Positions 10,993 through 21,017 of a stretch of DNA of 64,000 nucleotides are shown here, in pieces (position 1 is the stretch's first letter; every line of letters starts with the position of its first letter). Source of the stretch: Hellea sp. (GTDB lineage: Bacteria; Pseudomonadota; Alphaproteobacteria; Caulobacterales; Maricaulaceae); NCBI GenBank assembly GCA_020627655.1, contig JAHDGM010000003.1, forward strand, positions 39,599 through 103,598. The letters run 5' to 3'. The notes beneath the pieces were generated by a model. The model saw nothing but the letters and a program-made list of their open reading frames with translations, was not told where the DNA came from and ran no database searches. The position numbers and the translations under genes were made by a program.

Positions 10993-11432
10993 GTTTGACC
11001 CCGTACCGCCGTACCATAGGCAAGGAGTTCAACACCGCCGATTCGCCGGGGCTGACTGCCAATCGCCGAAAACTCCAAACGCACATTATAGATTGCGTTA
11101 GCCCCCATAGCGCGAGCCTCATGTTTCATACGAATTATAGCTTCACGCCTGGCGCGCTCCAGCAGGCTTTCATAAGAACGAAGTCGGCCGCCAATAATCA
11201 TTTTCAAGCTCGCCGCAACAATTTTGAAATAATCCACGGCCACAACCACATTGCCGCTCACTAACTCTGCACCAGGAGCTAATTCTTGCGGAACTGTTTT
11301 GAGATTAACTGTAATAATATCGGCAAGCTCTGTCTCTTCACGTTCCAGCCGGCTGAAATGCGATGCCTCATTCATACGGCCAAAGATCAGGCCGATCAGC
11401 AGCAAAACCCCAAATGCAATAAGGCCGCCCAT
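10989..11432 (-). CDS. YbjQ/UPF0145-like heavy-metal-binding domain protein with N-terminal TM
   Basis: GNVVVAVDYFKIVAASLKMIIGGRLRSYESLLERARREAIIRMKHEARAMGANAIYNVRLEFSAIG. Confidence 0.82.
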   Translation of the reverse strand: MGGLIAFGVLLLIGLIFGRMNEASHFSRLEREETELADIITVNLKTVPQELAPGAELVSGNVVVAVDYFKIVAASLKMIIGGRLRSYESLLERARREAIIRMKHEARAMGANAIYNVRLEFSAIGSQPRRIGGVELLAYGTAVRGQT

Positions 11433-11434
11433 TA

Positions 11435-11754
11435 TTATTCCGTAATCACGGTAGTGCCGTAAACATAAAGCTCAGACGCGCCGGCGGAAACCGAAGACGT
11501 CGAATAACGAATATTGATGACTGCATTAGCGCCCATAGCGCGAGCTTCTTGAACCATACGCTCGTCGCTTCATCCCGCGCGTCAGATAAAAGCTCTGTAT
11601 ATCCTTTGAGCTCACCGCCAACGATATTTTTAAGTCCGGCCATAATATCCCGGCCTACATGTTTGGAACGTACTGTATTTCCTTGCACAAGACCAAGATG
11701 CTGGACAATTCTTCTGCCCGGTACAGTTTCAAGATTAGTCAGCGTCATATTCAT
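11435..11754 (-). pseudogene. YbjQ/UPF0145-like protein interrupted by a frameshift near 11567 (or a sequencing error)
   Basis: The track ORF 11446..11754 leaves the family after DARDEATS. Restoring one base gives DARDEATERMVQEARAMGANAVINIRYSTSSVSAGASELYVYGTTVITE* ending at 11435, matching the neighbouring paralog. Confidence 0.8.
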
Positions 11755-11847
11755 AAGATTTCTCCTCTTGCTTAAACATTAGGGAAAAGCAGTGAGAGTG
11801 CATAGTAAATTCTTGCCCCGGTAAACGTCATAGGGCAAAAGCCCTCC

Positions 11848-12795
11848 ATGACTTTACGCGTAGCTTTTCAAATGGACCCCATGGAAGGGGTTGAAATTAA
11901 TGCCGACACGACCTTTGCGCTTGCAGAAGTGGCTATGGCACGCGGTATGACCCTGTATGAATATGGCCCTGAACATTTGGCCTATAATGAAGGCCGTGTG
12001 CAGGCCCACGCACGCCCCGTGACCATACGCAGGGAAATAGGAAATCATGTGTCATTCGAAGATAGGCGCCTCATCGATCTGGAAGATGATGTAGATGTTA
12101 TCTGGATGCGCCAGGACCCGCCCTTTGATATGGCCTATATTACAGCCGCCCATATACTTGAAAGGCTCAAGGGGAAAACTCTGGTTGTCAATGATCCGGA
12201 GTGGGTACGCTCTTGCCCGGAGAAAATCCTGCCGCTGGATTATCCGGAGCTTATGCCGGAAACTTTGATCACCCGGCATAAACCGGCCATTGACGCCTTT
12301 CGTGCCAAGCACGGTAATATAATTTTAAAACCGCTATTCGGCAATGGCGGCGCGGGCGTGTTTCTCGTTAAAGAAAACGACAGTAACTATTCTTCCCTAA
12401 TGGAAATGTTTCTGGAAAGCTCCCGCGAACCTGTGATTGCACAGGCCTTCCTCAAAGATGTCAGCAAAGGCGATAAGCGCATTATTATCATCGACGGCGT
12501 AGCGGTCGGCGCCATCAACCGCGTCCCTCAAAAAGGCGAGACACGCTCTAACATGCATGTCGGCGGCACGGCTGTTCCGACAGAACTAACCGAGAGCGAT
12601 CTGAGGATCTGCGACGCTATTGGCCCGATGCTCAAAGCGCGCGGACAAATTCTTGTAGGTATAGATGTGATCGGTGATAAAATGACCGAGATCAACATTA
12701 CCTCGCCAACCGGCGTACAGGAATTAAAACGCTTTTCCGGTATTGATGCTGCAGCCCTTAGCTGGGATGCGATTGAGGCAAAACTGTTTTCATGA
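11848..12795 (+). CDS. gshB: Glutathione synthase
   Basis: RVAFQMDPMEGVEINADTTFALAEVAMARG..., IILKPLFGNGGAGVF, GQILVGIDVIGDKMTEINITSPTG. Confidence 0.96.
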   Translation: MTLRVAFQMDPMEGVEINADTTFALAEVAMARGMTLYEYGPEHLAYNEGRVQAHARPVTIRREIGNHVSFEDRRLIDLEDDVDVIWMRQDPPFDMAYITAAHILERLKGKTLVVNDPEWVRSCPEKILPLDYPELMPETLITRHKPAIDAFRAKHGNIILKPLFGNGGAGVFLVKENDSNYSSLMEMFLESSREPVIAQAFLKDVSKGDKRIIIIDGVAVGAINRVPQKGETRSNMHVGGTAVPTELTESDLRICDAIGPMLKARGQILVGIDVIGDKMTEINITSPTGVQELKRFSGIDAAALSWDAIEAKLFS

Positions 12796-13355
12796 CGGAG
12801 AGTTTCCAAGATGAAAATCAGGCTGATGACGAATTCACTCATGAAGAGCTCGCTTACGCGAAAGCTTTTCTTAAGGGCCTCTTTTTATTTTTCAACCTAT
12901 TCTTAATCGGTGTTACAATCTGGCTAGGCTATAAAAGCTGGCTATGGTATATCGTCATTCCAGTGGTTGGGATAGCGTTTGCGTTTTTGCGGGTTTTAAA
13001 ACGTAGTCTGACAAACCTCATTGATGCCGAAACAGAAAATCTAAGTTTCTTAGAAACTGTGAGAAATTACTCGCCTATAGGCTTTTTAATTCCCAAAACG
13101 GCAGCACAAAGCTTGCAGGATGAAGAGCCTGCTGAACCCTTGCCCTCTATTGGGTTTGCCATTCCAGGAGCAACGCCCACGGAGAGCTTAGAAGTAAATG
13201 AAGAAGACAATATTCCCGCCAAAAGATCGAACCGAAGTCACATAATCATTACAATGCAAAAAATTGGTATCGGTTTAATTATACTTATCTTTATTCTTCT
13301 CGTCCCTGCTTTTTGGTATGGATTAGGACTTATCGCAAGTTTGGGGTTTCACTAA
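12792..13355 (+). CDS. Hypothetical membrane protein
   Basis: 187-aa ORF overlapping the gshB stop (ATGA), with several hydrophobic segments. Confidence 0.6.
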   Translation: MTESFQDENQADDEFTHEELAYAKAFLKGLFLFFNLFLIGVTIWLGYKSWLWYIVIPVVGIAFAFLRVLKRSLTNLIDAETENLSFLETVRNYSPIGFLIPKTAAQSLQDEEPAEPLPSIGFAIPGATPTESLEVNEEDNIPAKRSNRSHIIITMQKIGIGLIILIFILLVPAFWYGLGLIASLGFH

Positions 13356-14745
13356 CTTTCCGCCACGCAAGCCAATAAAAACGACCACCTAATAAAATAG
13401 AGGCCGCCAGCAAACCTGCTAAAAGACCGTACCAGATACCCACAGCCCCCACATCTGTCTTTAACCCCAGATACCAGGCCACTGGAAACCCTACGACCCA
13501 ATAGCTGATGCCCGTCATCCACATGGGTACAGTCACATCTTTGAGTCCGCGTAAAAGTTGGTTGGCCGCCACTTGTGAAGCGTCAAACAACATGAAGGCA
13601 GCTGCAATAGGCAAGAAGGACAAAACTAGGGCCCGAACCGCTGAATTCTTGTCGTTCGTCGTCGATAGATAAACATCAGCCACCCAGTTCGGCGCGAAAG
13701 TGATTAATGCTGCAAACATCATAATCAAAATGATACAAATTATGGTCGTCGCAATGCCGACCCGCCGGATAGCAGCTCTGTTTTGCGCGCCCGCCGCCAA
13801 TCCAACCCGAACACCACCCGCCATAGACATACCAAAGGGAAGCATGAAAGCCAGCGCGGCGACATTAAGCGCGATCTGATAGGCCGCCACCTCAGTCTTA
13901 CCAATAAGCCCCATAAGCAAAACACAGGCATTAAAGAGCATGCCTTCAAAAATCGTGGTGACGCTAATCGGCCAGCCCAATCGCATGACCTCTTTCAAAC
14001 GCTCCCAATGCAGTCGGAAAAAATTATCAAACAGGTTAAATTTTTTCGCATCCTGATCCCAGCGAATATAAATCACAAACATCACAAAGCAGAGGAAATA
14101 AGACAAAGAAGATGCTATTCCTGCACCTATTAGTTCCAGTCTTGGAAAACCCCATAAACCGAAAATCAGTAATGCGTTCAGGCCTGTATTGATTAAAACA
14201 CTAAGGGTAATCAGATAGAGCGGTACACGGGTTTTCTCTATGGCGGCCAAAAAATTGCGCAGAGCCATAACCAGCAAGGCAAACGGCCAGCCCACTGCCA
14301 AGGCCATCATATATTGCGACGCCTTATGGGCCAGGCCCGCATCCTGCCCGGCCAGTAATAAAATAGGTTCTACAAAAAATAACAGCCCCACTAAAAATGG
14401 GAACATAAATATAATAAGCCACATCGCCATGCGCACTGACATGCGCGCGTCCCGGCGATTATTTTGATCGGCACCCAGCGCTTGTGAAACAAGAGGTGAA
14501 ACCGCCATAACAGGGCCTGCGCCAATCATCCAGAGCAGGAAATAAACAACTGTACCCAGCGCCGCTGCAGCAAGAGCATCCGGTCCGACCCGGCCCAGCA
14601 TAATCGTGTCGACTGTATAAATGGAAAACTGAATAAGTTGTGCCAGTGCCATAGGGGCACCCAGCCAGAACAGTTCTTTAATTTCGCCGCGCAATGTATC
14701 CGGCATTTGGACTTTTTGGGGAATATGTGTCGTCGTTTCAGTCAT
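13330..14745 (-). CDS. MATE family efflux transporter (NorM-like)
   Basis: 471 aa polytopic; FSIYTVDTIMLGRVGPDALAAAALGTVVYFLLW, MSMAGGVRVGLAAGAQNRAAIRR. Confidence 0.93.
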   Translation of the reverse strand: MTETTTHIPQKVQMPDTLRGEIKELFWLGAPMALAQLIQFSIYTVDTIMLGRVGPDALAAAALGTVVYFLLWMIGAGPVMAVSPLVSQALGADQNNRRDARMSVRMAMWLIIFMFPFLVGLLFFVEPILLLAGQDAGLAHKASQYMMALAVGWPFALLVMALRNFLAAIEKTRVPLYLITLSVLINTGLNALLIFGLWGFPRLELIGAGIASSLSYFLCFVMFVIYIRWDQDAKKFNLFDNFFRLHWERLKEVMRLGWPISVTTIFEGMLFNACVLLMGLIGKTEVAAYQIALNVAALAFMLPFGMSMAGGVRVGLAAGAQNRAAIRRVGIATTIICIILIMMFAALITFAPNWVADVYLSTTNDKNSAVRALVLSFLPIAAAFMLFDASQVAANQLLRGLKDVTVPMWMTGISYWVVGFPVAWYLGLKTDVGAVGIWYGLLAGLLAASILLGGRFYWLAWRKVSETPNLR

Positions 14746-14803
14746 TTTATCTTCGTGTTTTGGAAATTTGATAGGCCGAAGATAAAAATACCTCCGTAAG
14801 CGG

Positions 14804-14844
14804 GGCTCAGGAGGAAGAGTAATTTAAAGTTGTTCCTCTGAGCC
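14804..14844 (-). promoter_or_regulatory. Strong stem-loop between regA 3' end and the MATE gene start
   Basis: Reverse-strand GGCTCAGAGGAA pairs with TTCCTCCTGAGCC (one bulge); the CCTCC can alternatively pair with downstream GGAGG. Confidence 0.4.
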
Positions 14845-14994
14845 TAGATGGTCATGCACGACTGATTTCGTGCTGCTTCCACCACCAATTTGTAAACGAC
14901 ATTGTTCATTGGTCTGCTCTTAGAGTTTCAATATGACGGCTCTAGGCAAGCCGCGACATTCTGTCAATGTGAAAATAAATTTGATAAGCTGAAG

Positions 14995-15552
14995 CTAGCG
15001 CGGCGCACGTTTGGCCAGTATGCGCTGCAGCGTCCTGCGATGCATATTCAAGCGCCGCGCGGTTTCAGACACGTTCTTCCCGCAAAGCTCATATACTCTT
15101 TGAATGTGCTCCCAGCGTACACGATCTGCTGACATGGGATTTTCGGGTGGTTCTGGACGTTCGCCTTCGCTGGCAAGCAGAGCTTTGCAGACGTCATCCG
15201 CATCAGCTGGTTTGGCCAGATAATCCACAGCACCAGCTTTCACCGCATGCACAGCTGTCGCCAGATTACCATATCCGGTCAGCATGACCATTTTACAGTC
15301 CGGGCGCGCCTGATGAAGGGCGTCCACAACCGTCAATCCATTTCCATCTTCAAGACGCATATCCAGCACAGCAAATGCAGGTGGGTCCGATTTAACTTTA
15401 GCCATAGCTTCGGCCACAGATTCAACTGTCGTAACCTCAAAGCCGCGATGCTCCATAGCCCGCCCCAAACGGTTACGAAACGGACCATCATCATCCAAAA
15501 TCATTAATGTGCTATCATCCGGCAGATTGTATTCAGCATTTCCGGCAGGCAT
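14995..15552 (-). CDS. regA: RegA/PrrA/ActR-family global redox response regulator
   Basis: Receiver domain (LMILDDDGPFRNRLGRAMEHRGFEV, LDMRLEDGNGL, MLTGYGNLATAVHAVKAGAVDYLAKPAD) plus C-terminal NVSETARRLNMHRRTLQRILAKRAPR. Confidence 0.95.
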   Translation of the reverse strand: MPAGNAEYNLPDDSTLMILDDDGPFRNRLGRAMEHRGFEVTTVESVAEAMAKVKSDPPAFAVLDMRLEDGNGLTVVDALHQARPDCKMVMLTGYGNLATAVHAVKAGAVDYLAKPADADDVCKALLASEGERPEPPENPMSADRVRWEHIQRVYELCGKNVSETARRLNMHRRTLQRILAKRAPR

Positions 15553-15662
15553 GTTTTATCCTTTTTTGGATTAATATGACCACTATAAACAAAATGTCAT
15601 AAAACTGTCAGCAAAAATCGAAAAAGAACCGTGAAACGATTAACCGGGTCCCAATCGAGGGA

Positions 15663-17024
15663 CTAACCTGTCAAAGAAGGCTTGGAAAGAGCGCGTTTAG
15701 GCCAAATCAAAGACACGATCGCTCCACCCTTTGGCTTGTTATTAAAACTGATTTTAGCACCCGTCCGTTCTAACAAGGTTTTAGAGATAAACAGACCCAA
15801 TCCCAGTCCGCCCGCTTTTGATCTTTCCGCTCGGCCCGAAACATAAGGTTCCCCCAAACGATCCTTAACCGAGGCATTAAACCCTGGACCGTCATCTTCA
15901 ATAATCAGGGTAACCTGACCTTCATCCCATTTGCCTGTTAGAATAACCTCCGAGTGAGCGTAACTGGCGGCATTTTCAATCAGGTTACGCAGACCATACA
16001 TAAGCTCTGCACGGCGATAAACGATCGGCGGCTGCCCCTCACCCTCCATGACTATATCTATAGTGATAGTACCACCCATATTGTCGTAAGGATCCACGGC
16101 TTCTTCCAGCAAGACATCAAAAGACAGATTATCATGAATAAGGTCACCTTCATCACCGCGCTGGCCAAGTTGTTGTAATATGTCCCGGCACCGCTCGGTT
16201 TGTGAAAGTAAAAGGTCAATATCTTCCGCTTGCGCTGTCCCCGGTTTGACGTCTCGGGACATTTCTTTTGCGGTCAGCCTGATCGTGGCTAATGGCGTCC
16301 CTAACTCATGGGCCGCCGCAGCCGCCAATCCTCCCAAAGCTGATAATTTTTGCTCATGGGCCAATACGGCTTCGGTGGCGGCAAGCGCCTCTGACATGCG
16401 GCGGGATTCCCGCGCCGAACGCCAGGCATAGGCTGAGGTAAAAATCATCCCCACGATCAGCGCAAACCAGCTCCCCAGCCGAAACATAAACGGTAATTCA
16501 AATCCTTCCTGGCTCCAGGGTAGAGGCTGGAAATAATAAATCATCGCAAGCGATAGACATGCGGCCAATATACCCAAAAGCGCCAGAACCGGACGACTTA
16601 GTGTCGTCGCGCTTGTTACGACCGGAGCAATGAACAAAAGCGCAAAGGGGTTATTCATACCGCCCGTCAACCACAAGAGCGCCGCCAACTGAACCAAATC
16701 AAACCCAAGCTGCGCGATGGCTTCAACATCCTCAACCCGCCGGTCAAGCGGCGCTAAAAAAGTAACTGCCAGATTGACGATCACAGATAACCCAATAACG
16801 AGAAAGCAGGGCATGAGAGGCAAATTATATCCCAATCCCCAAGCCACGAATAATAGGGCCATGGTCTGGCCAATTATAGCCATCCATCGTAGCGTCACCA
16901 AAGTCGAACGCCTGAGACGGCCTGATATCTGGCGTGAATAAGGCGACAAGCTTCGGCTTTGCCCGAAGCCGAAAAATGGAAAAATTGTCGCGCGGCTTTT
17001 CTCTGTCATGGACTTAAGGCTCAT
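15663..17024 (-). CDS. regB: RegB/PrrB/ActS-family sensor histidine kinase
   Basis: Six-TM N-terminus with GGMNNPFALLF, H-box AAAAHELGTPLATIRLTAKEM, and GLGLGLFISKTLLERTGA. Confidence 0.95.
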   Translation of the reverse strand: MSLKSMTEKSRATIFPFFGFGQSRSLSPYSRQISGRLRRSTLVTLRWMAIIGQTMALLFVAWGLGYNLPLMPCFLVIGLSVIVNLAVTFLAPLDRRVEDVEAIAQLGFDLVQLAALLWLTGGMNNPFALLFIAPVVTSATTLSRPVLALLGILAACLSLAMIYYFQPLPWSQEGFELPFMFRLGSWFALIVGMIFTSAYAWRSARESRRMSEALAATEAVLAHEQKLSALGGLAAAAAHELGTPLATIRLTAKEMSRDVKPGTAQAEDIDLLLSQTERCRDILQQLGQRGDEGDLIHDNLSFDVLLEEAVDPYDNMGGTITIDIVMEGEGQPPIVYRRAELMYGLRNLIENAASYAHSEVILTGKWDEGQVTLIIEDDGPGFNASVKDRLGEPYVSGRAERSKAGGLGLGLFISKTLLERTGAKISFNNKPKGGAIVSLIWPKRALSKPSLTG

Positions 17025-17064
17025 ACCGTTTCATTATTGCCCAAGCCTAAAGTATTTTTGATCC

Positions 17065-17715
17065 GTGAACCAGAGAGTTTACATGACCCATTATAAATCC
17101 CTGCTATCCCTATTGAGCCTATCACTGGTTCTGACATTTACGGCCTGCAAGAGCGAAACGTCGACCGATAAATCAGCCGGACAGTCCGGCACGGTCGTTG
17201 CCGCTGGTAAAGCCGATATCGGGGGTTCGTTTGAACTGATCAATCAAGACGGCATAACCACCACTGACCAAGACATACTCGGGAAACCACAACTCATATA
17301 TTTTGGGTTTTCTTTCTGCCCCGATGTTTGCCCAACAGCCTTGCAACAAATGGGCTATGCATTATCCGAAGTTGATCCGGATGGTACTTATTTCAGACCC
17401 ATTTTCATATCCGTTGACCCCGAGCGCGACACACCGGAAAGCCTTAAAACCTATGTTAGCAATAATGGGTTTCCAAAAGGGCTGGTCGGCCTTACCGGTT
17501 CATCCGAACAGGTTGAAACAGCTAAAGCCGCTTATAAAATATTCTCACAAAAAGTAGCTGACCCGGACAGCGCTGCCGGTTACACAGTTGACCACGTCAG
17601 TCTTATTTTCCTGATGGATAAACATGGCGATTTTGCTGACGTATTCACGCACAGCACCACTACCGACATCATGATCAAGAAATTGCGCGCCTATAAACAG
17701 GCGCACAGCCAATAA
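17065..17715 (+). CDS. senC: SCO1/SenC family protein
   Basis: YFGFSFCPDVCPTALQQM, FISVDPERDTPE, VDHVSLIFLMD motifs; next to regB. Confidence 0.94.
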   Translation: MNQRVYMTHYKSLLSLLSLSLVLTFTACKSETSTDKSAGQSGTVVAAGKADIGGSFELINQDGITTTDQDILGKPQLIYFGFSFCPDVCPTALQQMGYALSEVDPDGTYFRPIFISVDPERDTPESLKTYVSNNGFPKGLVGLTGSSEQVETAKAAYKIFSQKVADPDSAAGYTVDHVSLIFLMDKHGDFADVFTHSTTTDIMIKKLRAYKQAHSQ

Positions 17716-17717
17716 AA

Positions 17718-19361
17718 TTAATCTGATATATGCTCAAAATCGATACCGAAAAGCTTGATGATATCATCTGGATTGGGCGCATCGACGCCTTCTGTTCCGT
17801 AAATAGCAGCAGCTTGAGCGGTCTTGATCTGTTCCGTGATTTTACTCACATCTAAGTCATCCGATGGATTTACGGAAAACTTAAACGACCCGCCCTCATC
17901 AATCAACTTGGTCATGTTTTCAGCAAAATCTTGGGCCAGTTCAGCCTGATATTCACTTTTCGCAGCCAGGGTAGACATCATAATTCCGCCTTTTGCCTGC
18001 TGCTTGATTAAATCGATACCCACACCCTGCTCTTCAGCCTGAAATTTAAATGCGCGCTCTAATATAGAGTTATCATCGAATATAACTTCAACATTATGGA
18101 TTTTCAAATCACTAAAGGCTTCCTGTAACAGGGCCTCAGGATCCATATTATCCGGCGGTGTTGCATCTGCACCAAAACTTTCAGTAAGACGGTCCGTCAT
18201 CTCTCCCATGGCAGTCACCATTTTTTTGAGCCCTGTGACTTTATAATCGACCGACAAATCAAACCCGTCTTTCATCATCAGATCAAACTTCTCGATTTCG
18301 ACGAGATCATTGGTTTCATCCATAAAAGTTTTTCCGTCCATGGAAAACTCTAATCGCTCATAACCCATTTTATTCAGGTTTTCTTTCATCTTGAGCAAAT
18401 CAGGGTCTTCCGATTCACCTTCAAATCCAATGGTCATGGACGGCATGGTGGTATAGCCATAGAATTTTCCGTCTTTTTTGTCCGAATACCAACCCTCAAA
18501 CTTTGGCACCGCAAAAACCACCGCATCTGCATTGATCTTCACATCTTTGGCCACCATGCTTTCAACATTGGGATCGAAGGGGTTCATGCCCGCAATGTTA
18601 TTGCCAAACATATTGTCATAATGCTCAAGATCAAATCCGCTCAGAGATATCAGGCCAACGGAAAACTCGACATCATCTTTACCCTCTTCCGCTGAACCTG
18701 CCCAGTTTTTGATCAAAAGGGACATTTTCCTTTCGTCCTCATCTTCGGCCCAGCCCGCAAAGTCCATGTTAAAGTTAACCTCATCGCTTTCAATGCTAAC
18801 GCCTTCAATATAACCGCCGCCAACTGTAAAATTGGCATCGCCTGAGCGGAACATCTGCTGCAGATTCATCATATTACCACTGTCCAATTGATCGAACATT
18901 TCGATCATTTTTTCGGCTTCAGGCAAAACAATCTGCATGGACTTCATGTTAATTTTCACATCATCTTCGGGCATGACGGAAAAGTTTGTGATCTCGAGTC
19001 GGTCGGCAATTGGCGTGTCTTCATCAAGCATGCGAAGACCTACAACCTTCAGACTTTCAATGTGAAACTTTTCATCTGTATTTTTCAAATCTTTAAACAC
19101 ATAATTTCCAGCAGAGCCTGTACGTTCACTCCAACTGGCTGTGTCACCGGGTTCCATAAGTTTAAGAAATTCCAGCGCCTTTTGTCCCTCAGCCTCGGTG
19201 ACAGTCGTACCTGATCCCTCAACTGCGATATGATTTTTGATCCATGTCTCAGTGACAATGTCCGGGCCCGTGCTTTTCTTATTGTTACAGCCGCCAGCAA
19301 TCACAGCCGTTGTGATCAAAAGAGCCGGTAATGTTTGACGCAGTTTCATAATATTTTCCAA
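17718..19361 (-). CDS. Hypothetical lipoprotein, paralog of the next ORF
   Basis: 547 aa; ...TTAVIAGGCNNKK lipobox; clear similarity to 19479..21017. Confidence 0.75.
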   Translation of the reverse strand: MENIMKLRQTLPALLITTAVIAGGCNNKKSTGPDIVTETWIKNHIAVEGSGTTVTEAEGQKALEFLKLMEPGDTASWSERTGSAGNYVFKDLKNTDEKFHIESLKVVGLRMLDEDTPIADRLEITNFSVMPEDDVKINMKSMQIVLPEAEKMIEMFDQLDSGNMMNLQQMFRSGDANFTVGGGYIEGVSIESDEVNFNMDFAGWAEDEDERKMSLLIKNWAGSAEEGKDDVEFSVGLISLSGFDLEHYDNMFGNNIAGMNPFDPNVESMVAKDVKINADAVVFAVPKFEGWYSDKKDGKFYGYTTMPSMTIGFEGESEDPDLLKMKENLNKMGYERLEFSMDGKTFMDETNDLVEIEKFDLMMKDGFDLSVDYKVTGLKKMVTAMGEMTDRLTESFGADATPPDNMDPEALLQEAFSDLKIHNVEVIFDDNSILERAFKFQAEEQGVGIDLIKQQAKGGIMMSTLAAKSEYQAELAQDFAENMTKLIDEGGSFKFSVNPSDDLDVSKITEQIKTAQAAAIYGTEGVDAPNPDDIIKLFGIDFEHISD

Positions 19362-19425
19362 TTTTCATCCCGGCTAAGCGGGGCAGTTATAAGCCGTGAT
19401 AGCTATTGAGATTGTAGCTGACAAC

Positions 19426-19454
19426 AAAAACCCGCCCTAAACAAGGCGAGTTTT
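19426..19454 (-). terminator. Rho-independent terminator downstream of 19479..21017
   Basis: Reverse strand AAAACTCGCC TTGTTTAG GGCGGGTTTTTGTTG. Confidence 0.6.
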
Positions 19455-19478
19455 GGCGCATAATAAGATTATATTTTG

Positions 19479-21017
19479 TTAGTTATGGTGACTGATCTTC
19501 AAACCCAGCTCTGTAGCGGCTTTATTTGGGTTTTGTGATAAACGCTGAATTTCATTCACCGATATGGGACGGGATGGATTCAATTCAAGAACAAGCGTAC
19601 CCCCATCATCCATGAAATTTCCGGCAGCGTTTGCAACATCTGCCAGCATTTTCTTCTCTTCTTCTGTCTTACCCATAGCCGATAGAAACATTAATCCGCC
19701 CTTCGCCTGCATTCTTAACAGCGCCGGATTGGTTCCCTGCATCTTAGCCGCCATACCGATAGCCTTGTTCAAAAAGGAATGATCCGTCAGTTGTACTTTG
19801 AGCTGATTAATGGACATATCAGATGCGTCATCCTGACTGAGTACGCCATCAAGATCATATTGCAGATTAAACCCATCAGTCATGGCAAAATTTGCGCCCT
19901 GAATTTTCAGAGAACCCGTGCTTTTATCCATGGTCGTTGTTGCCTGACCTGTGAACTCAAGAGCCTCATAACCCAGACTGGACAGGGCTTCATAAGCTTG
20001 CTGCATATCCCTTGTTTGCGGTGCTCCGTTAAAACTTATGCGAATTGGCTGCATAACCTGTTTGGCTGTATTAACACTGCCTTTTTGAGTCGATTGAATG
20101 GCCATGCCTGCCGCAGTGATATTCAATGTATCTGCTGAAAGCTTAAAGTCCTCAAGTTTGAAATTTCCCATACCTGATTTAAATGGAGATAGCCCGCTGG
20201 GATTTTTGCGCGACATATTATCATTTAATCGCGCGAATTTTTTTGAGTCAAAATCCGTCGCCGAGGCTGATTTAAGACTCATGGATACAGGCATACCAAG
20301 CTCATCATCGGTTCCTGAAAATGAGAGGTCCTGCGCCAAAAACGTTCCTTTGCCTGACGTTTCATCACTGCCAAAACCAAATGTTTTGATTTTCATCTGG
20401 CCGTCTTCCCCAGACATATTCAGACCTTCCAGTAGCATTGCCCCAAAAGGAGCCTCCCCGTCTTCCAAGTCAAGATCAATGTCCATATCCAGATCATCCA
20501 GAGAATCCATATCACTCAAGCGGTCCAGAATACGGGCCGCCAGTTTCGGGTGAGGCCGGCTTAAGGTCAGCGCGTCGATTGTCCCGGAGGCATCTTCATC
20601 TGTGACAGAAACACCTGTTATCGTCATTTTATCAAATGAAGCGGTTTCGCCTTTCATATGGACGCCATCCAGTTTCAGATTAGCGACCTTAACGGCTTCA
20701 CCGTCATCAGATTTAAAACTAAGATTCGTATAGTGATAATCACCCGCTTTCCCTGTCTTGGAATCCCAGGACAGGCCCGACGCTTTATCATCGGCAAGAC
20801 CTAATTGTGCCAGCGCCTGATCCGCCTCAGCGTCGGAAACCTTGCGGTCATCCACAGCCAGAAGTTTTTTCATAGTCTTGGCATTTGCTTCTTTGACCGT
20901 CAGCTTGCCAACACCCGGAATATTTGCATCTGCCCCCTTGTCCTTTTTACCGCATGCCCCCACAACAAGCATAGCAGAGAGTGCCACTAATGAGGCCGTG
21001 TGACGGAATTTATACAT
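19479..21017 (-). CDS. Hypothetical lipoprotein, paralog of 17718..19361
   Basis: 512 aa; SAMLVVGACGKK lipobox; shared segments such as LLRMQAKGGLMF / LIKQQAKGGIMM. Confidence 0.75.
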   Translation of the reverse strand: MYKFRHTASLVALSAMLVVGACGKKDKGADANIPGVGKLTVKEANAKTMKKLLAVDDRKVSDAEADQALAQLGLADDKASGLSWDSKTGKAGDYHYTNLSFKSDDGEAVKVANLKLDGVHMKGETASFDKMTITGVSVTDEDASGTIDALTLSRPHPKLAARILDRLSDMDSLDDLDMDIDLDLEDGEAPFGAMLLEGLNMSGEDGQMKIKTFGFGSDETSGKGTFLAQDLSFSGTDDELGMPVSMSLKSASATDFDSKKFARLNDNMSRKNPSGLSPFKSGMGNFKLEDFKLSADTLNITAAGMAIQSTQKGSVNTAKQVMQPIRISFNGAPQTRDMQQAYEALSSLGYEALEFTGQATTTMDKSTGSLKIQGANFAMTDGFNLQYDLDGVLSQDDASDMSINQLKVQLTDHSFLNKAIGMAAKMQGTNPALLRMQAKGGLMFLSAMGKTEEEKKMLADVANAAGNFMDDGGTLVLELNPSRPISVNEIQRLSQNPNKAATELGLKISHHN

